From: Cytobacillus firmus NBRC 15306
GTDB taxonomy: Bacteria; Bacillota; Bacilli; Bacillales; Cytobacillaceae
DNA: 64,000 bases
Reading direction: 5' to 3'
Assembly (NCBI RefSeq): GCF_001591465.1
Contig: NZ_BCUY01000008.1
Coordinates: 27,751 to 91,750 of the forward strand
A program made the position numbers and the translations under genes. Within the stretch, counting starts at the first letter, position 1. Each line of letters opens with the position of its first letter. Positions 50,020-59,025 of the stretch are shown piece by piece. Below the pieces are notes generated by a model, which had not been told where the DNA came from, ran no database searches, and saw only the letters and a list, made by a program, of their open reading frames with translations.

Positions 50020-50627
50020 GAGTTTTCAGCTCCGGCCACGAAAGAAGGAAGCAGCTCCTCCAGCTTTTGGAGAGCATTCGCTCTATGGCTGATCTGGCTT
50101 TTTTCCTCCGGCATTAATTCAGCCATTGCTTTGTTTTTTTCTTCTGCAAAGAAAATAGGATCATAGCCAAATCCATAAGTCCCTCTTTTTTCTTTTAAGA
50201 TATGACCTTCACAAGTTCCTGCAACTGTTGCAGTTGTTTTTCCGGGAGAGGCGATGGCAAGAGCGCAATAGAACCGCGCCTGCCGTTTATGATCGGGAAT
50301 GCTTTCGAGCTCATCGAGAACTTTGTCCATATTTTTCTGATCGTTTTTTTCCTCGCCTGCGTAGCGGGCGGAATAGATGCCCGGCTTTCCTCCAAGCGCA
50401 TCAATGATCAATCCTGAATCATCTGCAATGACCATTCTTCCTAAAGCTTTAGAAACGGCTTCCGCTTTAAGAATGGCATTCTCTTCAAACGTGCTGCCTG
50501 TCTCCTCAACATCCTGAAAATCAGGATAATCCAGCAGCGTTTTTACTTCGTATCCAAGAGGCTTGAACATCCGCTCAAACTCTCTCGCTTTGCCTGCATT
50601 TTTAGTAGCGATTATGACTTCCTGCAT
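50016..50627 (-). CDS. ysnA: RdgB/HAM1-type XTP/dITP diphosphatase
   Basis: Removes non-canonical purine nucleotides (XTP, dITP, ITP) from the pool. 203 residues from ATG 50627, with GGGAGGG upstream; the frame runs further but overlaps rph. [15 protein letters not shown] near the N-terminus, the ADDSGL metal/catalytic motif and GFGYDPIF are diagnostic. It starts 1 nt after the rph stop. Confidence 0.96.
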   Translation of the reverse strand: MQEVIIATKNAGKAREFERMFKPLGYEVKTLLDYPDFQDVEETGSTFEENAILKAEAVSKALGRMVIADDSGLIIDALGGKPGIYSARYAGEEKNDQKNMDKVLDELESIPDHKRQARFYCALAIASPGKTTATVAGTCEGHILKEKRGTYGFGYDPIFFAEEKNKAMAELMPEEKSQISHRANALQKLEELLPSFVAGAENS

Positions 50628-50628
50628 G

Positions 50629-51399
50629 TTATGCCCTCCCCGCAAGCTTTTCTCTTTTGCTTTGAATGCTTCCTGAGATATTCTCTCCAAGTGCCGACTT
50701 CTGAAGTTCAAGCAGCTCTGATATCCCTTCCTGTGCAGCATCAAGCATTTCCTGAAGCTGTGCATATGAAAAAGTCGCTTCTTCTCCAGTTCCCTGAAGC
50801 TCTACAAACTCCCCGCTGCCAGTCATGACAACATTCATATCCACTTCAGCAGAGGAGTCTTCAATATAATTCAAATCCACTGCAGCCTGCTTGTCAGTAA
50901 GAATTCCCACGCTTGTGGCCGCAAGGAAATCATTGATTGGATAGCTTGAAAGCTTCTTGCTGCTGTAAAGCTTATCCATCGCCTGGGCCATTGCAATAAA
51001 GGCTCCTGTAATGGAAGCTGTCCGTGTCCCGCCATCAGCCTGTATTACGTCGCAATCAAGCCATACCGTTCTTTCGCCAAGCGCATCAAGATCCACTACT
51101 GCGCGGAGTGCACGGCCGATCAGACGCTGAATTTCCATTGTTCTCCCTGTGATTTTTCCTTTTGCAGATTCCCTGATATTTCTCTGTTCTGTTGCCCTGG
51201 GAAGCATGGAATATTCAGCTGTTATCCAGCCTTTCCCCTGTCCTCTCATAAAAGGAGGGACCCTTTCGTCAATGCTTGCTGTACAAATCACCTTTGTGTC
51301 TCCCACTGTAATGAGTACAGAGCCCTCAGGATGCTTTAAATAATCAGTTTCAATATGTATTGGCCTAAGCTGCTTTGGTTCACGTCCATCTGCGCGCAT
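50629..51399 (-). CDS. rph: ribonuclease PH
   Basis: Phosphorolytic 3'-5' exonuclease that trims tRNA 3' ends. 256 residues. Diagnostic segments are [29 protein letters not shown] and [16 protein letters not shown]. Transcribed between gerM and ysnA as in B. subtilis. Confidence 0.97.
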   Translation of the reverse strand: MRADGREPKQLRPIHIETDYLKHPEGSVLITVGDTKVICTASIDERVPPFMRGQGKGWITAEYSMLPRATEQRNIRESAKGKITGRTMEIQRLIGRALRAVVDLDALGERTVWLDCDVIQADGGTRTASITGAFIAMAQAMDKLYSSKKLSSYPINDFLAATSVGILTDKQAAVDLNYIEDSSAEVDMNVVMTGSGEFVELQGTGEEATFSYAQLQEMLDAAQEGISELLELQKSALGENISGSIQSKREKLAGRA

Positions 51400-51474
51400 A
51401 AGCTGATTCCCCCTTCATTTGCTTATATTGAACATGGGCATTTGCCCAGTTATATTGTCTATTTTACCAACAAA

Positions 51475-51506
51475 GAAGAGGCGGCATTAAATGCCAACCT
51501 CTTTTT
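51475..51506 (-). terminator. imperfect terminator after gerM
   Basis: Stem AAGAGG...GCATT / AATGC...CCTCTT with an internal bulge. It could reduce gerM read-through into rph. Confidence 0.5.
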
Positions 51507-51540
51507 CCTGTTACTATATAGTATAACAAAATCTGCTATA

Positions 51541-52608
51541 TTAAAAACTTCCTGTATTCACATTTTCAGGGCGTGTTACAGGCTCGGATAGTTTTTCCCC
51601 ATCTTCATTAACAATCTCTGCTTTGCCATCGACTGTAACAGCTACGCTTTCGATGCCCTTTTGTTCAGTGAGGGAAAGGACAAGTGCGTTCAGCAAGTGC
51701 TTTGAAATCATTTTCTCTTCGAAGCTGCTGAAAACATTTTCATTGAAGTTTAATGTGACTTTTCCTTCTTCAATTTTTGGAGCTTCAAGCAGCTCTACAT
51801 CCGGAAGGAAATCTGTCACCAGATTGGACGCATAATTTGGCCCTTTTATCAATTCGGAAACAACCGCTTCGACCTTGTTGTCCAAAGTATTGCTGACACG
51901 CTTCGTTACAGGCACATAATAATAGTTTTCTTCATCCCCGCCCAGATAATAAACGGTAACCGGTTTAGTATTCGTGATATCCACCACTTCTGTTGTATCC
52001 AGATTTATTCCATTGGCTCTCGTTAACGCGGAACTGACAGGGGTTCCATCCACAGGCATCTCTTTTAATTCATGTCCGTTTAATGTCAGCTTAACTTTAT
52101 CAATAGAATCAAATTGTGTAAGTGTCCAGGTAACTGATTGGAGAATTTTCTTTTCATCTTCCTTAGCATATTCCTGAAACTCTTTTGAAAAATCGACGGT
52201 TGCAACTTTATCTTTAATATTTACAGAGACTTTTGTATCAGCCGGAAGGACTGCACGAAAATCATTAGGAAGAAGCTCTGTAACAGGTCCGTTTTCCACC
52301 AGATACTCTAACGCCTTAGTAGCCACTGAGTTTGTTTTCGGAAGATCGATTGTCTGGGGAACAACATACCCATTTTTATCAATCAAGTAAAGCTCTGTTT
52401 TAAGATTTGCCGTAACACCCTCTTCATTTTCAGCTGTCTCTTTACCTGTTGTTTCTTCAGCAACACTTTCGCCTTCATCGGTATAAGATACTGCTTTTGG
52501 CGGATCGACCTTTTCTTTTCCCTGGCTTCCAAACAATCCGCAGCCAGATAATAAAACAGATGATACCAGTACAGCTGATACTATTGACGCTTTTTTATTT
52601 ATAGACAT
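51541..52608 (-). CDS. gerM: GerM, spore germination/sporulation lipoprotein
   Basis: 355 residues. The lipoprotein signal ends in LLSGC (Cys about 23). Two GerMN domains follow (about 95-205 and 240-345), recognisable from the paired LVENGPVTELLPNDF and LIKGPNYASNLVTDF segments. In B. subtilis GerM helps anchor the SpoIIIAH-SpoIIQ complex between mother cell and forespore and is needed for germination. Position next to rph is conserved. Confidence 0.95.
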   Translation of the reverse strand: MSINKKASIVSAVLVSSVLLSGCGLFGSQGKEKVDPPKAVSYTDEGESVAEETTGKETAENEEGVTANLKTELYLIDKNGYVVPQTIDLPKTNSVATKALEYLVENGPVTELLPNDFRAVLPADTKVSVNIKDKVATVDFSKEFQEYAKEDEKKILQSVTWTLTQFDSIDKVKLTLNGHELKEMPVDGTPVSSALTRANGINLDTTEVVDITNTKPVTVYYLGGDEENYYYVPVTKRVSNTLDNKVEAVVSELIKGPNYASNLVTDFLPDVELLEAPKIEEGKVTLNFNENVFSSFEEKMISKHLLNALVLSLTEQKGIESVAVTVDGKAEIVNEDGEKLSEPVTRPENVNTGSF

Positions 52609-52727
52609 ACATAATCCCCCCTGAGACAGTTTGTACTACATGTATACGAACCTATCTGTAATTTAGACCGTCTTTTGGGATAAAAGTGTGAATAGATTTT
52701 TGACAAATTTGGACAATCCGAAGGAAA

Positions 52728-52781
52728 AGCGCAAGCTCCTTGCCCACCCCCGACACCTCGAGGGGGTAGGCTGCTTGCGCT
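52728..52781. repeat. nested inverted repeat, dispersed-repeat type
   Basis: Outer arms AGCGCAAGC (52728-52736) and GCTTGCGCT (52773-52781); inner arms ACCCCC (52746-52751) and GGGGGT (52762-52767). It is much more GC-rich than its surroundings and resembles the GCGCAAGC-type intergenic repeats I know from other Bacillaceae. No transposase. Confidence 0.65.
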
Positions 52782-52826
52782 AGACAGTTATCGACGTTCA
52801 AAATTCTCTTATCTTTCATAGAAAAA

Positions 52827-52847
52827 GAAGCCCCAAAAAGGAGCTTC
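52827..52847 (-). terminator. terminator of recQ
   Basis: 8-bp stem (one G-T pair) GAAGCCCC / GGAGCTTC followed by TTTTTC on the minus strand, just after the recQ stop. Confidence 0.75.
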
Positions 52848-52851
52848 ATGG

Positions 52852-55038
52852 TCAATTTTGTTTCTGGAGTTCGTCTTTTACAAGGACTGCTTTGATTTTA
52901 AAATAATCTATTTCATCCGGAAGTTCTTCTTTAATTGGCTTAAGTTTGTCTCTTCCGGCTTTTTCAGCTGCCTGCAAAACAAGCTGTTCTTCCGTTTCAT
53001 TGAAAATATCAGTCCAGTCAATTTCATTGCCTTCTTTGATCGACCGGAAAATATGCTCCTGAATCGTTATGGGTGAGAAGTTTCGTTTTTTCGCTATTTC
53101 TCTTATGGACATCCCATCCATATAATAATCATAGGAAATCTGGTAGCTAGGACGTTCATCCTGTGGTTCCTCTGTCATTGATGCGGGCTCTGCTGAAGGC
53201 ATAGGGGAAATATTATGTTCTTCGGCAAATTCTTTGATTGCCTGGATAAAATCCTCCCCATACTTATCAAACTTCATTTGTCCTACACCTTTTATATTTA
53301 ACATCATGTCTTTAGTCACAGGAAAATATCGGCACATTTCTTTTAATGCGGTATCAGCAAATACAACAAAAGGAGGAACATTTTCTTCATCTGCAATCTT
53401 TTTCCTGAGCTTCCTCAGCATCTCAAAAAGTTCAATGTTTTCATCTGCTTCCTGAACAGGTACAGGCTCACTAATTTTCATAGCTAGTTTTTTCTGTCCT
53501 TTCAAGACAGGAACTGCATTTGCAGACAGCCTTACTGTCGGATATTTTCCATCTGTTAAAATCAGATACTCCTCAGCCAGCAGGTAGTTGATCATTTCAG
53601 CAATCTCTTTTTCTTTGCGGTTTTTCATCAACCCAAATGTGGAAAGTTGATTAAAATTAAGCTCTCGGATTCTTTTATTACTTGAGCCTTTTAAAACCTG
53701 GGCAGTCAAAGTAACGCCAAATCTTTCTCCCATCCGCTTAATGCACGAAAAAATCATTAAAGCTTCCTGAGTAATATCGATGCTTGTCCGGTCATCCAGG
53801 CAGCTGCTGCATTTTCCGCAGAGGATCGGTTCGGCATTCTCATCAAAATAATCAATGATATAGGATTGAAGGCATTTCTCTGTGTGGCAGTAATTAACCA
53901 TATCCTTTAGCTTGCTGTATTCCTGCTCCATTTTCCGGGGATCCAGACTGCTCTCCTCAATCAAAAATTTCTGCAGCTGGATATCCTGGGGAGCAAACAG
54001 CAAATAACATATGCTATCCTCTCCATCTCTTCCTGCCCTTCCCGCTTCCTGATAATAAGCTTCAATGTTCCGGGGGAGATTATAGTGGATGACATATCTG
54101 ACATTGGATTTATCAATCCCCATTCCAAAAGCATTTGTTGCGACCATAATATCTGATTCATCGTATACAAAGGCATCCTGTGCTTTTTTTCGTTCTTCTT
54201 CCTTTAAGCCTGCATGATATTTGGCAACTGAGCAGTTCTTGCCTTTTAGGAACTGGTACAGCTGGTCTGTCTCCCTGCGGCTTGAAGTATAAATAATTCC
54301 TGCTTCGTTTTTATGTTTATTTATGGTCTGCAATAGAAAATCTCTTTTGTTAACACCCTTCAATACATGAAAGGATAGATTATCCCTTGCAAAGCCAGTT
54401 ATAAACGTATTTTCCTCACCGATGTTTAGAAGCCTGCGAATATCTTCTGCGACATCCCTTGTTGCTGTTGCGGTCAAAGCAGCGATCACAGGTTTCTGGT
54501 ACAGATTGCTAAGCTCTGAGACAACGGAACGATAACTTGGCCGGAAGTCATGCCCCCATTGAGAAATGCAATGTGCTTCATCAAAGATGATTGCATTGAT
54601 TGAAATATCGTTTAACAATTCCCAAAAGGCCATGGACCCAAATCGTTCCGGTGCCACATACACGAGCTTATATTCTCCATTGCGTATTCCAGCCACAATG
54701 TGCTGGTATTCAGCAGAAGACAATGTGCTGTTTATAAAAGCAGCAGGGATGCCTGCAGTGCTAAGAGCATCTACTTGATCCTTCATCAGGGAAATTAAGG
54801 GAGAAATCACAATGGCCGTTCCGGGGAGTACAAGAGCGGGTATTTGAAAGCAAATTGACTTTCCGCCTCCAGTTGGGAGAATGCCAAGAGTATTGGTTTG
54901 TGAGAGGATATTCTGAATAATCTCCTGTTGGCCGGGACGGAAAGAAGTATATCCAAAATATTTTTTCAAATAGTTTTCGGCTTGTGCCAGCAAATTGATC
55001 ACCAACTCAATTAAGTATAATTTTTCTTTCAGTTTCAT
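52852..55038 (-). CDS. recQ: RecQ-family ATP-dependent DNA helicase
   Basis: 3'-5' helicase for recombination and repair. 728 residues. Walker A TGGGKS (about 56-61), DEAH box (IIFDEAHC), motif VI QEAGRAGRDG, then the RQC zinc-binding cysteines (YCHTEKCLQ, CGKCSSC), an HRDC domain (about 525-600) and a C-terminal helix-turn-helix extension (SIREIAKKRNFSPITIQEHI). The start is uncertain: ATG 55038 has only a weak SD, and alternatives a few codons in exist. It stands alone between racE and gerM, a place where B. subtilis has no recQ. Confidence 0.94.
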   Translation of the reverse strand: MKLKEKLYLIELVINLLAQAENYLKKYFGYTSFRPGQQEIIQNILSQTNTLGILPTGGGKSICFQIPALVLPGTAIVISPLISLMKDQVDALSTAGIPAAFINSTLSSAEYQHIVAGIRNGEYKLVYVAPERFGSMAFWELLNDISINAIIFDEAHCISQWGHDFRPSYRSVVSELSNLYQKPVIAALTATATRDVAEDIRRLLNIGEENTFITGFARDNLSFHVLKGVNKRDFLLQTINKHKNEAGIIYTSSRRETDQLYQFLKGKNCSVAKYHAGLKEEERKKAQDAFVYDESDIMVATNAFGMGIDKSNVRYVIHYNLPRNIEAYYQEAGRAGRDGEDSICYLLFAPQDIQLQKFLIEESSLDPRKMEQEYSKLKDMVNYCHTEKCLQSYIIDYFDENAEPILCGKCSSCLDDRTSIDITQEALMIFSCIKRMGERFGVTLTAQVLKGSSNKRIRELNFNQLSTFGLMKNRKEKEIAEMINYLLAEEYLILTDGKYPTVRLSANAVPVLKGQKKLAMKISEPVPVQEADENIELFEMLRKLRKKIADEENVPPFVVFADTALKEMCRYFPVTKDMMLNIKGVGQMKFDKYGEDFIQAIKEFAEEHNISPMPSAEPASMTEEPQDERPSYQISYDYYMDGMSIREIAKKRNFSPITIQEHIFRSIKEGNEIDWTDIFNETEEQLVLQAAEKAGRDKLKPIKEELPDEIDYFKIKAVLVKDELQKQN

Positions 55039-55100
55039 GATACCAAAGCTTGTTTAAAAAGTAATCTAAAAGAAACAATCAGAATTTTATTCTCATAAAA

Positions 55101-55128
55101 ACACCTTCTGAAAAAGTTCAGAAGGTGT
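55101..55128 (-). terminator. terminator of racE
   Basis: Perfect 12-bp stem ACACCTTCTGAA / TTCAGAAGGTGT, 4-nt loop, followed by TTTTTATGAG on the minus strand. Confidence 0.88.
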
Positions 55129-55137
55129 CTGCGTATA

Positions 55138-55932
55138 TTAGAGCGAAATTTTTTCAACATCATTTACAGAGAACCCAAGCCACTTTGAAGCAATTTTAGA
55201 AAAAATGGCCGTGGAGCCAGTTGTACAGAATTTATATTCAGGATTCTCATCCCCAGCTTTAAGAAGGCCATGGTGGTGCAGAATAGTACTTGCTTCCCTT
55301 GCTGTTTCCTCACCTGAGCTGATAACCTTTACATCTTTACCCATTACATTTTTAATAATCGGTTCTAATAAAGGATAATGAGTACATCCAAGAATGAGTG
55401 TATCCATTCCTTTTCCTTTTAAGGGCTGAAGTGTCTCAGCCACTATCTTTTTGGCAACTGACCCTTCATACTCCCCGCTTTCTACAAGAGGAACGAATTT
55501 TGGACATGCCAGACTGTGCACGGCAGACCTGCTGTTTATCTGAATCAGCGCATTTTCATATGCCCTGCTTTTGACTGTCCCCTCTGTGCCAATGACACCA
55601 ATTATATGATTTTTCGTCACTTTAATAGCTGTTCTTGCGCCTGGGAAAATGACACCGATAACCGGTATCGGCAGTTCCCTGCGTATTTCCTCCAGTGCGA
55701 CAGCAGTAGCTGTATTACAGGCTATAACTAGCATTTTAATGTTTTCTTTAAGCAAGTACTCCGTCAATTGCCAGGTAAAGAATTTCACCTCTTCACCAGG
55801 CCGAGGGCCGTACGGGCATCGTGCTGTATCTCCGAGGTATATAATATGTTCATTTGGCAGCTGCCGCATGATTTCTTTCGCGACCGTTAAGCCCCCCACT
55901 CCAGAGTCAATTATTCCTATAGGTTGTTTCAA
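55138..55932 (-). CDS. racE: glutamate racemase
   Basis: Makes D-glutamate for peptidoglycan (and poly-gamma-glutamate where present). 264 residues from TTG 55932, preceded by GAGG 7 nt upstream and starting [13 protein letters not shown] as in other Bacillus; an upstream ATG would overlap ysmB. Catalytic cysteines are in [10 protein letters not shown] and GCTHYPLL. It starts 10 nt after the ysmB stop. Confidence 0.95.
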   Translation of the reverse strand: MKQPIGIIDSGVGGLTVAKEIMRQLPNEHIIYLGDTARCPYGPRPGEEVKFFTWQLTEYLLKENIKMLVIACNTATAVALEEIRRELPIPVIGVIFPGARTAIKVTKNHIIGVIGTEGTVKSRAYENALIQINSRSAVHSLACPKFVPLVESGEYEGSVAKKIVAETLQPLKGKGMDTLILGCTHYPLLEPIIKNVMGKDVKVISSGEETAREASTILHHHGLLKAGDENPEYKFCTTGSTAIFSKIASKWLGFSVNDVEKISL

Positions 55933-55942
55933 AGGTACCGCC

Positions 55943-56401
55943 TCATTCTCCGCGCATATCATGGTGTAATTTCATTAAGTTATCTTTTAAGAACAAAACC
56001 TCATTATGTGAAGAATTTTTAAGAACCTCTTTTAGGTAATCCTGGCGTTTTTTAATAACTTCTTCAATAATCCGCTCTCCTTCTTCAAGCAGATGAATCC
56101 GGACTACTCTTCGGTCATTTGGATCTTTCACTCTTTTCACAAGGCTGTTTTTCTCCATTCGGTCAACAAGATCTGTTGTCGTGCTGCATGCAAGATACAT
56201 TTTATTTGACAGCTCGCCGATAGTCATATCGCCTTCTTCAAACAGCCATTGCAATGCCACAAACTGAGGAGGGGTTATGGTAAAATCACTTAGAATTTCC
56301 CTTCCCTTTTGCTTGATAATGCCGGATATGTATCTTAAGTCTTTTTCAATATCAGCTACAACATCATTTATTTCATTTGTTTTAGGATCTTCCAGCTTCA
56401 T
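55943..56401 (-). CDS. ysmB: YsmB, MarR-family transcriptional regulator
   Basis: 152 residues with a winged helix at about 45-110 ([20 protein letters not shown], then the wing [12 protein letters not shown]). Position between gerE and racE is conserved in B. subtilis. The ligand and targets are not known. It probably forms an operon with racE. Confidence 0.92.
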   Translation of the reverse strand: MKLEDPKTNEINDVVADIEKDLRYISGIIKQKGREILSDFTITPPQFVALQWLFEEGDMTIGELSNKMYLACSTTTDLVDRMEKNSLVKRVKDPNDRRVVRIHLLEEGERIIEEVIKKRQDYLKEVLKNSSHNEVLFLKDNLMKLHHDMRGE

Positions 56402-56528
56402 TCATAAACACTCCCATTTAAGCTTTTACGATGTTTTCTGCCCTTGTGCATATATTTTCACCTTTTTCCGTATAAATTTCAAGACAGAAATAAATCCAAT
56501 AATGAAATATTCCCTATATAATGTGATA

Positions 56529-56554
56529 ACCGGCTTCCCAGAAGGATAGCCGGT
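56529..56554 (-). terminator. hairpin after the gerE stop
   Basis: 7-bp stem ACCGGCT / AGCCGGT, 12-nt loop. The T tail is poor, so its strength is uncertain. Confidence 0.45.
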
Positions 56555-56559
56555 CTAAA

Positions 56560-56649
56560 TTAAAGTTCTAGCTCTCCCATTCGAAGGAGCTCTACAACAG
56601 CTTGTGATCGCCCCTTTACACCAAGCTTTTGCATGGCATTTGTGATGCG
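56560..56649 (-). pseudogene. gerE: gerE 3' fragment, interrupted by a mobile element
   Basis: The minus strand encodes RITNAMQKLGVKGRSQAV followed by VELLRMGELEL and TAA, matching the C-terminal ~28 residues of GerE (74 residues in B. subtilis), the LuxR-type regulator of late mother-cell genes. Upstream of about 56649 the reading no longer matches (VNGLQTQ) and hits a stop at about 56685. The cut falls in the recognition-helix codons. No promoter or N-terminal half is in the window; it is expected beyond 64000 on the other side of the element. The gene may be dead, or rebuilt by excision during sporulation. Confidence 0.88.
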
Positions 56650-56674
56650 TTGTGTTTGCAAACCATTCACACAA
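56650..56674. repeat. inverted repeat at the gerE junction, candidate att half-site
   Basis: TTGTGT (56650-56655) and ACACAA (56669-56674) flank 13 nt directly at the point where gerE homology stops. Serine-recombinase att half-sites often contain such imperfect inverted repeats. The core dinucleotide cannot be fixed without the other end. Confidence 0.4.
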
Positions 56675-56688
56675 AAAATCACTTATTT

Positions 56689-57327
56689 TTAAAGGTTAGA
56701 CTTAATTTGTGCTAGCCAATTTTTATGACCATCCTCCAATACATGATTTGTTTCAATCATATTTAAGTAGTTAATGGATTCACCGAGTTTTCCAGTTTCA
56801 CACAAACATGCGCAAACCGCTATTTGTGCATCAACATCCCCTTGGTCAGCCGCCCTCCTAAAGTATTCGATTCCTTGCTGCAAATCCTGTCTAACGCCTT
56901 CACCGAAATAATTCATCTGTCCCGCTAACTTAAAAGCATTAGTGTCCTCAATCTCCGAAGTCTCTAAAACCTCTTCAATTGTTTCTTTAGATTCTTGAGA
57001 ATTGCGCAAGCCGTAGTAATATAGATAATCACACTGAAATTGAGCCTCTTCGTCACCCTGTTCAGCTAACTTTCGAAACCATTTTAATGCATTTGGATGA
57101 TAAGATTTAATACCTATTTCCTCAATACCATAAAGATATAGGTTGGCTAAATCGGACTGAGCTTTAACAGAACCTAAATTCGCTGCTTTTTCAAAAAGTT
57201 CTATTGCTTCCCAATAGTAACCTTTATCCATATGATTTACAGCTTTTTTATAAAGAACTGAAGAGACATTTTCATTCTCATTTTTATTTTCATCAATGAA
57301 TTTACTCATATCAATATTCAAATCCAT
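56689..57327 (-). CDS. Sel1-repeat (TPR-like) protein
   Basis: 212 residues from ATG 57327 with GGAGG 5 nt upstream, starting 17 nt after the recombinase stop. Three to four Sel1-like repeats are visible (AIELFEKAANLGSVKAQSDL; ALKWFRKLAEQGDEEAQF; GIEYFRRAADQGDVDAQIAV). Such repeats mediate protein contacts. It is cotranscribed with the recombinase and is the last gene before the gerE junction. A directionality factor, immunity or regulatory partner are all possible; I have no evidence for a specific role. Confidence 0.82.
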   Translation of the reverse strand: MDLNIDMSKFIDENKNENENVSSVLYKKAVNHMDKGYYWEAIELFEKAANLGSVKAQSDLANLYLYGIEEIGIKSYHPNALKWFRKLAEQGDEEAQFQCDYLYYYGLRNSQESKETIEEVLETSEIEDTNAFKLAGQMNYFGEGVRQDLQQGIEYFRRAADQGDVDAQIAVCACLCETGKLGESINYLNMIETNHVLEDGHKNWLAQIKSNL

Positions 57328-57343
57328 ATAAACGCCTCCAAAC

Positions 57344-58810
57344 TCACTTTGGCTCTTCGAATGTGTACGTAATATCAATCGTCCCATCAGGATGAATAAT
57401 AATTTCTTCAATTAAAGTTTGAACTACATCAAACAAGTCCTGATTTTGATTCTGTAATTCCTGAAACGCATCTTTTATTGTTTGGATATTCGTTTGAACC
57501 GTTTCTGATTGTTTAATGATAAACAACTGGTTGCTTGATTTATTTATTAACTCCTCAACTTCTTGACGCTTCTTTTCAAACTCTTCCTTATCGATTAAGC
57601 CATCCAAATATAAATCAAGCAGATTCTTTTTTCTTTGTTCATTTTGTTTTAGTGACTGTTGCAATTTTCGTTCTTGCTTTGCCTGTTCATTTGCAACACT
57701 AGTCGAAAGGTTAAAGAGAACAGACTCACCTTTCTGCATTAATAAGTTAAGAATAAACTGTCTGAAATCCTCATATTGGATAGGCGTATGGTTCACACAC
57801 CCATGCTTACCTGCTCGACGATATTGGGAACACTTCAAATATTTCCACTCTGTTCGCTCTCCGCTTTTTTTCTTCTTATACGACTGAACAATTACCATAT
57901 TTGAACCGCATTCTGAGCACTTTGCCAGGTATCGAAATTCATTCCATGGTGTTATGCGAACCTTATGAGATTTGAATTGCTCTTTATTAGCATTATTCCA
58001 TGTTTCAACATCAACAATAGCAGGATGATGTTTATCGAAAACAATCCATTTCTCTGGTGGATTCCGAATTTGTTTTTTCTTTCCTCCCACTTTCACATTC
58101 GTATACTGATTTAAAATAAAGGTTCCTTTATAAATGGTATTACGAATCAACCTCTGTACTGATGTGAGCTGCCACACTTTTTTATTTTTTGGTTTAATCC
58201 CCAGTTCGTTTAATTCATTTGAAATTTTCTTAAATCCCCATCCATCGTTGTACCACTTATAAATTTGACTAACGACCTCTGCTTCATCTTCATTTATGAC
58301 AAGTTTTTGTCCCACTCGGTTATACCCGTAAGGGATTTTCCCAATATGTTCTCCACGTCTAACTTTGGCAGCTAAGGCGGCACTGATACTTGATGATAAT
58401 GTCCGACTATATTGAGCCGAGAACAAGGACCATAACTCGAAAGCCATATCGTTTTTCCCAGCTTTATTCGAATCATAACCTTCTTCAACTGAGATAATTC
58501 GGACATTATGAGCCAAGAAAACTTCTCTTATTTCAAGAGAATCCTTTAAATCACGCGCTAAACGAGAAATTGATTTAAAAATAACCATATCAAGTTTCTT
58601 TTGTTTAGCTTTTTCAAGAATTAATTGAATAGCCGGTCTGTCAATAAACAAGGTCCCACTTATGCCCTCATCTTTAAAAACACAATCCTCATCCCATTGA
58701 TACCCGTTTCTCTCTAACCAATTTCGACAGATATCCATTTGGTTTTCTACAGATGAAACTTGTTCATCACGGTCTGTTGATACACGAACATAAACGGCAT
58801 AATGCTGCAT
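57344..58810 (-). CDS. large serine recombinase (site-specific integrase)
   Basis: 488 residues. The N-terminal resolvase domain (about 1-150) has catalytic Ser11 in VYVRVSTDR and the Arg motif SRLARD. The recombinase DNA-binding domain (about 160-290) contains IPYGYNRV and LIRNTIYKGTF. The zinc-ribbon domain (about 300-350) has CSECG, KCSQ and GCVNH. A coiled coil (about 370-460) and a short C-terminal strand region follow. SpoIVCA (skin) and YokA/SprA (SP-beta) share this architecture. GAAGGTG SD before ATG 58810. It is very likely the enzyme that integrated the element into gerE and could excise it. Confidence 0.95.
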   Translation of the reverse strand: MQHYAVYVRVSTDRDEQVSSVENQMDICRNWLERNGYQWDEDCVFKDEGISGTLFIDRPAIQLILEKAKQKKLDMVIFKSISRLARDLKDSLEIREVFLAHNVRIISVEEGYDSNKAGKNDMAFELWSLFSAQYSRTLSSSISAALAAKVRRGEHIGKIPYGYNRVGQKLVINEDEAEVVSQIYKWYNDGWGFKKISNELNELGIKPKNKKVWQLTSVQRLIRNTIYKGTFILNQYTNVKVGGKKKQIRNPPEKWIVFDKHHPAIVDVETWNNANKEQFKSHKVRITPWNEFRYLAKCSECGSNMVIVQSYKKKKSGERTEWKYLKCSQYRRAGKHGCVNHTPIQYEDFRQFILNLLMQKGESVLFNLSTSVANEQAKQERKLQQSLKQNEQRKKNLLDLYLDGLIDKEEFEKKRQEVEELINKSSNQLFIIKQSETVQTNIQTIKDAFQELQNQNQDLFDVVQTLIEEIIIHPDGTIDITYTFEEPK

Positions 58811-58903
58811 GCTATCACCTTCTTAGTTGAACTTTATTTCTAGCAGGCTAGCGATATGCAACTTTTACTTTTTATTCATCATCCTTTCTCGTTTTATTTA
58901 ACT

Positions 58904-58933
58904 ATAGTATGTGGAAAAATCTAACTATTATTC
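58904..58933 (-). promoter_or_regulatory. sigma-E-like promoter of the recombinase
   Basis: Minus strand GAATAAT (58933-58927), 15-nt spacer, CATACTAT (58911-58904), close to the mother-cell sigma-E pattern (KMATATW, about 14 nt, CATACAHT). About 94 nt upstream of the start codon. Short motifs in AT-rich DNA can occur by chance. Confidence 0.35.
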
Positions 58934-58966
58934 ATAAATAAAAACATTTTATTCTCATTTATGAAT
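58930..58966. repeat. 10-bp inverted repeat in the recombinase/recJ divergent region
   Basis: ATTCATAAAT (58930-58939) and ATTTATGAAT (58957-58966), perfect arms with a 17-nt spacer, between divergent genes and overlapping the sigma-E-like -35. A candidate operator. Confidence 0.5.
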
Positions 58967-59025
58967 ATTTTAGAGATAACCCCTAATAATAAGCATAGTT
59001 ACCATATAAAGGAGGACCTTTATTA

